A stretch of 5,206 nt of DNA from contig JAKVBR010000128.1 in the NCBI GenBank assembly GCA_022447165.1, positions 1 to 5,206 on the forward strand. Reading direction: 5' to 3'. This stretch comes from Phycisphaerales bacterium. Its GTDB lineage: Bacteria > Planctomycetota > Phycisphaerae > Phycisphaerales > SM1A02. The notes under the pieces are model-generated. The model was not told where the DNA came from, ran no database searches, and worked only from the letters and a program-made list of their open reading frames with translations. A program made the translations under genes and the position numbers. Of the stretch, positions 1 through 5,206 are shown one piece after another (position 1 is the stretch's first letter; each line of letters opens with the position of its first letter).

Positions 1-727
1 CACCAGCGGGTTTCATGCCAATTTTTACTCCGGTGCTGTTATGGAAATCGCGAATCGCTTCAAGCATGACGAGCGTTACGGGAAGTGTTGCAGCGGGGGA
101 CACTTTACCTGTTGACGTTTTGATAAACACTTCACCATCAGCAAGTTTTCCAGAATCAGCGACTGCTTCTATGGCTAAGTCCGAAGCAAAACGAACGTGG
201 TCGTATGTTTCGAGTTCGCCTGTTTCTAAAATAATTTTGAGGTGCGCTTTACCGCACGCATGCTTCACCCGAGCAATCTCTTCTTTAACTTTTTTGTAAT
301 CGCCAGCAAGGAATGCGCCCCTGTTAATTACCATGTCAATTTCATCGGCGCCTGCTGAGACAGCTTTTTTCACATCATTGATGCGAACATCAATAGGGTA
401 CTGACCACTCGGGAATCCCGTTGCAACTGAAGCGACGTTTACACCGCTTCCGTCTAATGCTCTCTTTGCGACCTTTACTAAACTCGGATACACGCAAACC
501 GCTGCGACATGTGGCAATGGTTCTGGCAATTCGCCTTCGTAGAGGTGTACTGCCTTTTTGCAGAGTGATTTCACCTTCTCAGGTGAATCCTTTCCCTCTA
601 GCGTCGTCAAGTCAATCATTGAAAGCACAAGACGCAAGCCCTGCATCTTGGATTCCTTCTTGATTGAACGCTTTGCAAAGGATTGCGCGCGTTGTTCAAG
701 CATCACACTGTCAACAGATTGAAGCAT
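1..727 (-). CDS. deoC: Deoxyribose-phosphate aldolase, 3' end beyond window
   Basis: This class I aldolase reversibly cleaves 2-deoxyribose 5-phosphate to glyceraldehyde 3-phosphate and acetaldehyde, in the cytoplasmic salvage of deoxynucleosides. The 242 visible residues contain the family landmarks in order: MIDLTTLEG (37-45), AAVCVYP (75-81), VASVATGFPSG (98-108), EIDMVINRGAFLAGDY (129-144), LKIILETGEL (173-182), FIKTSTGK (201-208) and GMKPAG (237-242). By family knowledge, K203 is the Schiff-base lysine, and D131 and K239 are the other catalytic residues (D102, K167 and K201 in E. coli). The protein stops at the window edge inside the KPAGG motif, so the last few tens of residues are missing. 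The start is ATG at 727, 12 bases after the stop of the preceding gene. No Shine-Dalgarno motif precedes it, and ATG at 703 is a possible alternative. An N-terminal stretch of about 25 residues comes before the conserved fold. It is the last visible gene of the minus-strand run. Confidence 0.96.
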   Translation of the reverse strand, partial: MLQSVDSVMLEQRAQSFAKRSIKKESKMQGLRLVLSMIDLTTLEGKDSPEKVKSLCKKAVHLYEGELPEPLPHVAAVCVYPSLVKVAKRALDGSGVNVASVATGFPSGQYPIDVRINDVKKAVSAGADEIDMVINRGAFLAGDYKKVKEEIARVKHACGKAHLKIILETGELETYDHVRFASDLAIEAVADSGKLADGEVFIKTSTGKVSPAATLPVTLVMLEAIRDFHNSTGVKIGMKPAG

Positions 728-739
728 CAGAGCAGTGTA

Positions 740-1045
740 CTAGTTTCGTACTGTGTTAAAGAGGGCTGGCAATAGCCAAGATGCTTCCGGCTTAATGAAC
801 TTCCTGTTTTGTGCATCTGGAATGCTGTAAACCATCAACATTGCTGTTTTATCATCGATGACATACAGGAACTCTGTTCCGCTGCCATTAGGCACTGAAA
901 GCATTGAAAACCCTTCGCCCGTGACAGCGCCACCAGCAACAGCCACGTTGGATTCACTTTTCCACATCATTGAAACCGCCAGCAGGGCTGCGAGGATGCA
1001 GGCCGTCTTAAACAGTGTTTGATTTGCGTTAGATTCGTTGATCAT
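740..1045 (-). CDS. Hypothetical 101-residue membrane-anchored protein
   Basis: I do not recognise a named family. The N-terminus is short and polar, followed by one hydrophobic segment at about residues 11-28, which would act as a signal anchor or an uncleaved signal peptide. The remaining roughly 70 residues would then lie outside the cytoplasm. The soluble part begins with a Gly/Ala/Val-rich stretch (35-45) and continues with alternating hydrophobic residues that look like beta strands (FSMLSVP, TEFLYVIDD, AMLMVYSIPD). Residues 61-81 align without gaps to residues 56-76 of the adjacent 95-residue protein, sharing the pattern Y-x-x-D, L, N-R. Both proteins end in Arg-Asn, about 39-40 residues after that Tyr. 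Its ATG overlaps the stop of the upstream gene by one base (TAATG), which suggests translational coupling. The stop lies 12 bases before the deoC start. The conserved architecture and tight packing argue for a real gene; its function is unknown. Confidence 0.8.
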   Translation of the reverse strand: MINESNANQTLFKTACILAALLAVSMMWKSESNVAVAGGAVTGEGFSMLSVPNGSGTEFLYVIDDKTAMLMVYSIPDAQNRKFIKPEASWLLPALFNTVRN

Positions 1046-1332
1046 TAATTTCTCAAGGCTGATGCTGCATCTGATGCGATGGGTCTATACCCAAGTGGAA
1101 CAAGACGGTTTTCATTGTGGTCCCATGTGATTGCGACGAGTTCTTGATGCGTTGTATCAAGAATGTACACAACGCCAGACGTGATGTTGTTGACATCGCC
1201 GTCGACTGCAATGTAGCGGTGGCCTCGTGTTTCTTGTGCTTCACTAACGCGCGATGTCACACTATGCCAAAGCAGGAACAACAAACATGCGTTGATTGCA
1301 ATCAGCGTAGATTGTTTCAGGGAAACTTTCAT
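1045..1332 (-). CDS. Hypothetical 95-residue membrane-anchored protein
   Basis: I do not recognise a named family. After a basic N-terminus (MKVSLKQS), residues 9-23 form one hydrophobic segment (signal anchor or signal peptide). About 70 residues of probable extracytoplasmic domain follow. This domain has two strand-like blocks, RGHRYIAVDGDVN (36-48) and GVVYILDTTHQELVAITWD (53-71), then ENRLVPLGYRPIA. The pattern of a displayed value, Y-I-L-D, L-V-A and N-R resembles a small beta-hairpin repeat domain and matches the 101-residue protein encoded next, which looks like a diverged duplicate. The ATG shares one base with the TAA of the upstream 66-residue gene, and its own TAA shares one base with the downstream ATG. 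There is no clear Shine-Dalgarno motif, so translation probably depends on coupling. Its function is unknown; a structural or sensory role at the membrane would be speculation. Confidence 0.8.
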   Translation of the reverse strand: MKVSLKQSTLIAINACLLFLLWHSVTSRVSEAQETRGHRYIAVDGDVNNITSGVVYILDTTHQELVAITWDHNENRLVPLGYRPIASDAASALRN

Positions 1333-1532
1333 TAATCTTGGTGTCCGCGTTTTGCTGACATGATGCTCACGCTAATCACAATCCCAAAGAAGATAAACAT
1401 GAGGACATATCCGACCCAAGTGCTTGGCGGCTTTCGCAAGCTCGGCTCAGGCGGTGTCGCTGCAGCAAGGGCAAGATGTGATACCAATGGTGATGCAAGA
1501 AGCATCAATAAAAAGAGTCGTAACTTTAACAT
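1332..1532 (-). CDS. Small membrane protein, signal peptide plus one helix (66 aa)
   Basis: The protein opens with a typical signal peptide: MLKLR, then a hydrophobic core (6-22) and small residues suited to signal peptidase I near ALA-AA (21-25). A short proline-rich linker (TPPEPSLRKPPST, 26-38) follows, then a transmembrane helix (about 39-58, WVGYVLMFIFFGIVISVSIM) and a basic tail ending KRGHQD. If the signal is cleaved, the mature protein would be about 40 residues with a very short outside segment, one helix and a cytoplasmic tail, which is a type I topology. I recognise the overall style (PPSTWVGY, one helix, basic tail) from planctomycete-like small proteins but cannot name a function. 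The start at 1532 is chosen because it gives a complete signal peptide. Only an AAGG about 13 bases upstream hints at a ribosome site. The gene begins 36 bases after the metF stop and is joined to the next gene by a TAATG overlap. Confidence 0.78.
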   Translation of the reverse strand: MLKLRLFLLMLLASPLVSHLALAAATPPEPSLRKPPSTWVGYVLMFIFFGIVISVSIMSAKRGHQD

Positions 1533-1568
1533 GTGTAAAAGGATACCTTGTGATTGGCAATCGTGCGA

Positions 1569-2450
1569 CTATCTGAGTTTAGAACTGCTTGTAACCCCTA
1601 AGGATTTGTAAATTTCCTCGGTTGCGGACGATTGATTCATCGTAAAGAAGTGGATTCCACGGACTTTGTGGTCGAGTAAATCAGCGCATTGTTCGGCTGC
1701 CCAACTGATGCCTACACTGCGAACAGCGTCCGGATCATCTTGGCACCGCATGAGTCGACGTTGAAGCGCTGCAGGGAAATTTGTCCCGCCTGCAAGTTCA
1801 GCCATTCGCTTCATGTTTGCAAGGGATGTAATAGGCATGATGCCAGCCAAGATTGGCACGTCGATGTCGTTTATTTCGCACCGTTCTTTCCAATCATAAA
1901 AAGCGTTATTGTCAAAGAAGAGTTGTGTGCAAATCCAATCTGCACCAGCGTCTACTTTGGCTTTGAGGTGATCCATTTGTGTTAAGCGATTTGGTGTTTC
2001 AGGGTGACCTTCTGGGTAGCCCGCAACACCAACACCAAATGCTCGCTCATCAAATGATTTGATGGTCTTGACTAAATCTGCGCCATACTTGAACTCGCTT
2101 TCGGAAACACCTTCTTGAGGCCGATCACCTCTAAGTGCAAGCAAGTTGTCAATGCCAACTTCTGTGTAGCCGGTGAGTAGTTCCCTGATGTCATCTTTAG
2201 AGTGACCCACAGATGTGAGGTGGGGGATTGGGTCGAGCGATGTTTCAGTCGCGAGGTGTTTGACGAGCGCATTCGTTTTATCTCTCGTTGAACCGCCTGC
2301 GCCATAGGTCACCGAAACAAAGGAGGGTTCAAGTGCTTCGAAAGCAGCAAGTCGAACAGATAGCGCAGACCACCCTTTGTCAGTTTTTGGCGGGAAGAAC
2401 TCAAAACTAAATAGCGTTTTGTCCCGCGTCAAGATGTCATCAATTCGCAT
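1569..2450 (-). CDS. metF: 5,10-methylenetetrahydrofolate reductase
   Basis: This FAD-dependent cytoplasmic enzyme reduces 5,10-methylene-THF to 5-methyl-THF, the methyl donor for methionine synthesis. The 293-residue length matches bacterial MetF, a single TIM-barrel domain without the regulatory domain found in eukaryotes. Visible landmarks are FSFEFFPPKTDKG (14-26), FVSVTYGAGGSTRDKT (44-59), PHLTSVG (76-82), NLLALRGDRP (102-111), VAGYPEGHPE (142-151), KVDAGADWICTQLFFD (165-180), ILAGIMPI (200-207) and GIHFFTMN (265-272). By alignment to E. coli MetF, E17 corresponds to catalytic E28, D109 to FAD-contacting D120 and Q176 to Q183. All are present, so the enzyme should be active. The ATG at 2450 begins the conserved region in the usual place. 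No Shine-Dalgarno motif is seen before it. It starts 49 bases after the yggS stop and is followed after 36 bases by the small membrane-protein genes. Confidence 0.97.
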   Translation of the reverse strand: MRIDDILTRDKTLFSFEFFPPKTDKGWSALSVRLAAFEALEPSFVSVTYGAGGSTRDKTNALVKHLATETSLDPIPHLTSVGHSKDDIRELLTGYTEVGIDNLLALRGDRPQEGVSESEFKYGADLVKTIKSFDERAFGVGVAGYPEGHPETPNRLTQMDHLKAKVDAGADWICTQLFFDNNAFYDWKERCEINDIDVPILAGIMPITSLANMKRMAELAGGTNFPAALQRRLMRCQDDPDAVRSVGISWAAEQCADLLDHKVRGIHFFTMNQSSATEEIYKSLGVTSSSKLR

Positions 2451-2499
2451 ATACGTACTGTAACGAGTTATGCTCGCACCGTAGAATGCGTTCGTTCTC

Positions 2500-3270
2500 T
2501 TACGATGTCGTTTCGGTCAACGGCTCAGACTGCGTGGTTGTGTTTTCTTGATCAAACAGTGCCGAACCGACGCGTACGACATTTGCACCACATTCAATCG
2601 CGACTTCAAAATCGTTTGACATACCCATCGATAAGATGTTGAACGCTTCGCCTGAAACTTCTTCACCTTGCATTTCTTCGAACAACTCATAACACCTGCT
2701 GAACACTGAGCGAGAATCTTCTGGATTCTCCGAGAACGGCGCCATGCACATCATTCCTCTAGGAACAACATTTGGCATCGATTCAATTTGCTCAAGAAGG
2801 TAAGACACTGCTGGTGGGGCGATGCCTGTTTTCTGGCGTTCGCCAGAAATGTTTGCTTGTAGCAAGCATTCAATGGTTAAGTTTTTCTTTTGTGCAATCT
2901 CTTGAATCTCTTCTGCAATGCGAAGGGAATCTACTGAATGAATAAGTCGAGAAAGCGGCAACACTCTTCTACACTTGTTTCGTTGAAGATGCCCAATAAA
3001 GTGCCACCGAATTGATTCGCTTGATGTCGGCTCTTTGAGTTCTTTCTTTCGAGCGACGTATTCTTCGATTTGCGCTGAGAGTTGTGTGAAGTGCTGTAAC
3101 CGTGATTCACCAAAATCGAGGTGGCCTAAATCGACAAGTTGTCTGACTTCATCGACTGATGCGTATTTTGTGACTGCAACAAGGTGGACTGGGTCTGTTC
3201 GTCCGACTCTTGCTGCTGCGTCTGCGATTCGTTGTTGTACAGATTCGTATCGTTCCTTGATCGTTGTCAA
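2500..3270 (-). CDS. yggS: YggS/PROSC-family PLP homeostasis protein
   Basis: Members of this cytoplasmic family bind pyridoxal 5'-phosphate on a single alanine-racemase-like TIM barrel. They help keep B6 vitamers and amino- and keto-acid pools in balance and have no well-established enzymatic reaction. The 256-residue protein shows HLVAVTKYAS (29-38), with K35 as the expected PLP lysine. It also has LDFGESRLQ (51-59), where most relatives read FGEN, then RWHFIGHLQRNK (88-99), IHSVDS (110-115), QANISGERQKTGI (138-150), RGMMCM (171-176), ILSMGMSNDFEVAI (212-225, phosphate-binding region) and VRVGSALF (232-239). A hydrophilic Thr/Ser/Glu tail follows the fold. The start is a TTG at 3268-3270, chosen because an AAGGAGG Shine-Dalgarno motif lies 8 bases upstream, no in-frame ATG lies between it and the upstream stop, and the protein then begins at the usual family position. 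It begins 34 bases after the sucD stop. Confidence 0.94.
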   Translation of the reverse strand: MTTIKERYESVQQRIADAAARVGRTDPVHLVAVTKYASVDEVRQLVDLGHLDFGESRLQHFTQLSAQIEEYVARKKELKEPTSSESIRWHFIGHLQRNKCRRVLPLSRLIHSVDSLRIAEEIQEIAQKKNLTIECLLQANISGERQKTGIAPPAVSYLLEQIESMPNVVPRGMMCMAPFSENPEDSRSVFSRCYELFEEMQGEEVSGEAFNILSMGMSNDFEVAIECGANVVRVGSALFDQENTTTQSEPLTETTS

Positions 3271-3272
3271 TG

Positions 3273-3293
3273 CAAACCCCTCCTTGGGATTCG
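3273..3293 (-). promoter_or_regulatory. Strong Shine-Dalgarno site of yggS, inside a possible hairpin
   Basis: On the minus strand AAGGAGG (3279-3285) sits 8 bases before the TTG codon at 3270 and is the best ribosome-binding site in the window. The same stretch can fold as CGAATCCC, loop AAGGA, GGGGTTTG. That is an 8-pair stem including two G-U pairs, which would leave part of the Shine-Dalgarno motif in the loop and the rest in the stem. The binding site is well supported and decides the start. A regulatory role for the hairpin is inference. Confidence 0.7.
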
Positions 3294-3304
3294 TGCAGGA
3301 TACC

Positions 3305-4264
3305 TTAGTTTACTGCTGGCTGACAAACGCCAAGGGCTTCAGCCATTGCCACGCCAATACCTGCTGGTGAGTCTGAGACGGTGACGCCACTTGCTCTGAG
3401 CGATTCCATCTTCGCGCTTGCTGTGTCATCTTCACCGCCAATGATTGCGCCAGCGTGTCCCATTCGCTTGCCTGCAGGTGCAGTTTTGCCAGCAATAAAC
3501 GCGACAACTGGTTTATTCATATGTTCTTGCGCCCACTTGCCTGCTTCAGTTTCATCGCTACCGCCGATTTCGCCAATCATGACAACACCGTCCGTTTCAT
3601 CATCTTGGTTAAATTTGTCGAGCAGTTCAATGAAATTTACGCCTTTGATTGGGTCGCCGCCAATACCGACGCACGTAGTTTGACCAATGCCAAGCGAACT
3701 TGTTTGCCACACTGCTTCGTACGTCAGCGTACCGCTTCGGCTGATGATGCCAACGCTTTTTCCGCTTTCCGCATCACTAGGCGCCGTGTGGATGTACCCC
3801 GGCATAATCCCGATTTTGCAACCACCCTCAAATGTTGCATTGGGTCCTTCTCCTGACACGCGTTTACCTGGGGTGATCACGCCTGGGCAGTTCGGACCAA
3901 TGAGGGTGACATCTGGGTATTGTTCAAGGGTTGCTTTCACACGCATCATGTCCGCAACCGGAATCCCTTCGGTGATTGCGCAAATGACTTCGATGCCTGC
4001 CTCGGCTGCTTCAAGAATTGAACCCGCAGCAAACGGTGGTGGAACAAAAATCATTGAAGCAGTTGCGCCCGTTTCAGCGATTGCTTCCTTCACCGTGTTA
4101 AAAATAGGCAATCCGTTTGCGTCTGTTTGACCACCTTTTTTTGGTGTGACGCCACCAACCATTTGTGTGCCATAATCGAGGCACCCTTTGGTGTGAAATG
4201 CACCTGCTGAGCCAGTAATTCCCTGACAAATGACTTTCGTTGAACCATTGACAATAATCGACAT
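3305..4264 (-). CDS. sucD: Succinyl-CoA ligase (ADP/GDP-forming), alpha subunit
   Basis: With a beta subunit (SucC) this cytoplasmic protein interconverts succinyl-CoA and succinate with nucleoside triphosphate formation in the TCA cycle. Residues align closely with E. coli Suc[17 protein letters not shown] (9-24, CoA-binding Rossmann loop), [11 protein letters not shown] (35-45), ICAITEGIP (94-102), [13 protein letters not shown] (121-133), [12 protein letters not shown] (174-185), TCVGIGGDP (197-205), MIGEIGG (229-235) and [10 protein letters not shown] (266-275). H270 is the phosphohistidine (H246 in E. coli). The protein is 319 residues against 289 in E. coli. Much of the excess lies in two inserts, 134-148 and about 160-169. 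The ATG at 4264 matches the family start and has GGAG six bases upstream. The frame stays open further back, but that part overlaps purM and is not family-like. No sucC lies next to it. A related malate- or citrate-CoA ligase alpha subunit is a less likely alternative. Confidence 0.95.
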   Translation of the reverse strand: MSIIVNGSTKVICQGITGSAGAFHTKGCLDYGTQMVGGVTPKKGGQTDANGLPIFNTVKEAIAETGATASMIFVPPPFAAGSILEAAEAGIEVICAITEGIPVADMMRVKATLEQYPDVTLIGPNCPGVITPGKRVSGEGPNATFEGGCKIGIMPGYIHTAPSDAESGKSVGIISRSGTLTYEAVWQTSSLGIGQTTCVGIGGDPIKGVNFIELLDKFNQDDETDGVVMIGEIGGSDETEAGKWAQEHMNKPVVAFIAGKTAPAGKRMGHAGAIIGGEDDTASAKMESLRASGVTVSDSPAGIGVAMAEALGVCQPAVN

Positions 4265-4266
4265 TG

Positions 4267-4280
4267 TTATCTCCAGATAA
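4267..4280. repeat. Perfect 6-bp inverted repeat, 2-bp spacer
   Basis: TTATCT, CC, AGATAA reads as a perfect palindrome with a two-base centre. It overlaps the sucD Shine-Dalgarno site and lies within the short divergent region, so it could be an operator for a dimeric regulator. The two-base centre is too tight for a hairpin without opening at least one pair. It is short enough that chance is possible. Confidence 0.4.
4271..4274 (-). promoter_or_regulatory. Shine-Dalgarno site of sucD
   Basis: GGAG on the minus strand lies six bases before the ATG at 4262-4264. It supports that ATG over the longer open frame that extends upstream into purM. The site sits across the centre of a perfect inverted repeat. 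Confidence 0.6.
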
Positions 4281-4310
4281 GACCGTACAGGATAACCTAA
4301 ACCGCGTGAT

Positions 4311-5206
4311 ATGACTACACTAACGCATATGTCTTCCCCAACGAAAAAGCCGTTGACGTACGCCGATACTGGTGTTGATATCAAAGCAGGTGACCAACTA
4401 GTTGGCATGATTCAGTCGATGATGAAGGGCACTCACGGTCCCCGCGTCCTTGGCGAACATGGCGGTTTTGCAGGCATGTTCCGGCTTGACTTTAACGAAC
4501 AACTTTTCAAGCGAAACTACAAAGATCCTGTCCTCGTTGCTTGCACAGATGGTGTTGGGACAAAGGTCAAACTCGCTTGCGAACTTGGCATCTACAACAC
4601 TGTTGGCATTGATTGCGTCGCAATGAATGTCAATGACATGATTGTGCAGGGGGCTGAGCCGCTCTTTTTCCTTGATTATCTTGGGTTGCACAAGCAAGAG
4701 CCCGCAACAACCGCGTCTATCGTAAGCGGTGTTGCCAAGGGGTGTGAAATGTCGAGTTGTGCCTTGATTGGCGGCGAATGTGCTGAAATGCCTGATATCT
4801 ACGAAGAAGGCGATTTTGATATCGCTGGATTTGCAGTGGGGGTTGTTGAACTTGAACGCGCCATTGATGCGAGCAGGGTTGAGCCAGGCGATGTTGTCAT
4901 CGGCCTGCCATCCTCTGGAATTCACTCCAATGGCTATACCCTTGCACGGGCTGCAATTGTAGATTGCGATTTAACGACAACGTACGATGAACTGAGCACG
5001 ACTAAAACGCTCGGCGAAATAATGCTTGAACCAACGCGAATCTATGTCAAGTCAATTGTGAAATTGCTCAGCCAATACAAAGTGAAAAAGGTCGTCACTG
5101 GAATGGCGCACATCACAGGTGGCGGGCTTGCAGACAACATGAGAAGAACGATTGCCGAAGATGTCGATGTGAACATCTCATTGAAAGATGTTCAAGCACC
5201 TGCTAT
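4311..5206 (+). CDS. purM: Phosphoribosylformylglycinamidine cyclo-ligase (AIR synthetase), 3' end beyond window
   Basis: This cytoplasmic enzyme closes the imidazole ring of purines, converting formylglycinamidine ribonucleotide plus ATP to aminoimidazole ribonucleotide. The 298 visible residues follow E. coli PurM closely: [12 protein letters not shown] (17-28), GGFAGMF (51-57), CTDGVGTK (78-85), [21 protein letters not shown] (103-123), [13 protein letters not shown] (152-164, with Cys where E. coli has Thr in GGETAEMP), AGFAVGVVE (172-180), [11 protein letters not shown] (199-209), EPTRIYVKS (240-248) and HITGGG (267-272). The family is about 345 residues, so roughly the last 50 lie past the window edge. 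The start is ATG at 4311; ATG at 4329 (residue 7) is equally possible, and neither has a clear Shine-Dalgarno motif. It is the only plus-strand gene and is divergent from sucD. Confidence 0.97.
   Translation, partial: MTTLTHMSSPTKKPLTYADTGVDIKAGDQLVGMIQSMMKGTHGPRVLGEHGGFAGMFRLDFNEQLFKRNYKDPVLVACTDGVGTKVKLACELGIYNTVGIDCVAMNVNDMIVQGAEPLFFLDYLGLHKQEPATTASIVSGVAKGCEMSSCALIGGECAEMPDIYEEGDFDIAGFAVGVVELERAIDASRVEPGDVVIGLPSSGIHSNGYTLARAAIVDCDLTTTYDELSTTKTLGEIMLEPTRIYVKSIVKLLSQYKVKKVVTGMAHITGGGLADNMRRTIAEDVDVNISLKDVQAPA

Larger units (their letters stand above)
4265..4310. promoter_or_regulatory. Divergent sucD/purM intergenic region
   Basis: These 46 bases separate the start codons of two genes transcribed away from each other, so the promoters of both must lie here or reach into the opposite coding sequence. 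I see no convincing -35/-10 pair on either strand. What can be seen is the inverted repeat TTATCT-CC-AGATAA next to sucD and a related CAGGATAA at 4288-4295. That the region contains promoters is inferred from gene orientation. Confidence 0.5.

Noticed and set aside
15..663. Two plus-strand open frames (15-299 and 421-663).
   Set aside because: They are antisense to deoC, whose motifs are intact across the same bases.
1552..1562. Short palindrome GATTG-G-CAATC between metF and the 66-residue gene, considered as an operator or terminator.
   Set aside because: The arms are only five bases with a one-base centre, no T-run follows, and the symmetry does not extend outward.
1117..1611. Plus-strand frames across the small-gene cassette (1117-1335 and 1360-1611), considered because the cassette genes are themselves uncharacterised.
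   Set aside because: The minus-strand frames have signal or anchor segments, exact stop/start overlaps and a mutual similarity; the plus-strand frames show none of these.
2451..2499. Possible terminator or promoter between yggS and metF.
   Set aside because: Only a weak AACGA/TCGTT pairing with a loop over 20 bases is present, there is no T-run, and no convincing -35/-10 pair is seen.
3381..4130. Several overlapping plus-strand open frames of 100-147 residues.
   Set aside because: All are antisense shadows of sucD and have no domain signal of their own.
4265..4408. An N-terminal extension of sucD by 48 residues to an upstream ATG at 4408.
   Set aside because: The extra residues do not resemble SucD, would overlap the divergent purM coding region, and the ATG at 4264 has a ribosome site and matches the family N-terminus.
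4398..4925. A 175-residue open frame on the minus strand.
   Set aside because: It lies wholly antisense to the well-conserved purM coding sequence and its translation has no recognisable features.

Overview
The window comes from a bacterial chromosome and carries ordinary housekeeping metabolism plus one small cassette of unrecognised membrane proteins. Moderate base composition, many genes without a Shine-Dalgarno motif, the FGES variant in the YggS-like protein and the style of the small one-helix proteins together recall Planctomycetota, perhaps Phycisphaerae. That assignment is a tentative inference from memory of those families, not something the sequence proves. I see no mobile element, CRISPR array, tRNA or rRNA.

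Layout: seven genes run leftwards on the minus strand with short gaps or overlaps. In transcription order they are sucD (succinyl-CoA ligase alpha), a yggS-type PLP homeostasis gene, metF (methylenetetrahydrofolate reductase), a 66-residue membrane protein, a 95-residue and a 101-residue anchored protein, and deoC (deoxyribose-phosphate aldolase), which runs off the left edge. On the plus strand purM (AIR synthetase) starts 46 bases from the sucD start, is transcribed divergently, and runs off the right edge. There is no gene-free stretch longer than about 50 bases.

The recognised enzymes cover the TCA cycle (sucD), B6 cofactor homeostasis (yggS), one-carbon metabolism (metF), deoxynucleoside salvage (deoC) and purine synthesis (purM). 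They are not one pathway, although metF and purM both touch folate and purine metabolism. The three small genes between metF and deoC are the least explained part. Two of them look like distant paralogues, and both internal junctions are TAATG overlaps, which suggests they are translated together.

Other points of interest are a yggS TTG start behind a very strong Shine-Dalgarno motif that can fold into a small hairpin, two extra segments in SucD compared with the E. coli protein, sucD standing without sucC, and a perfect inverted repeat in the tiny sucD/purM intergenic region. No clearly novel system is demonstrated; the small-protein cassette is the best candidate for one.
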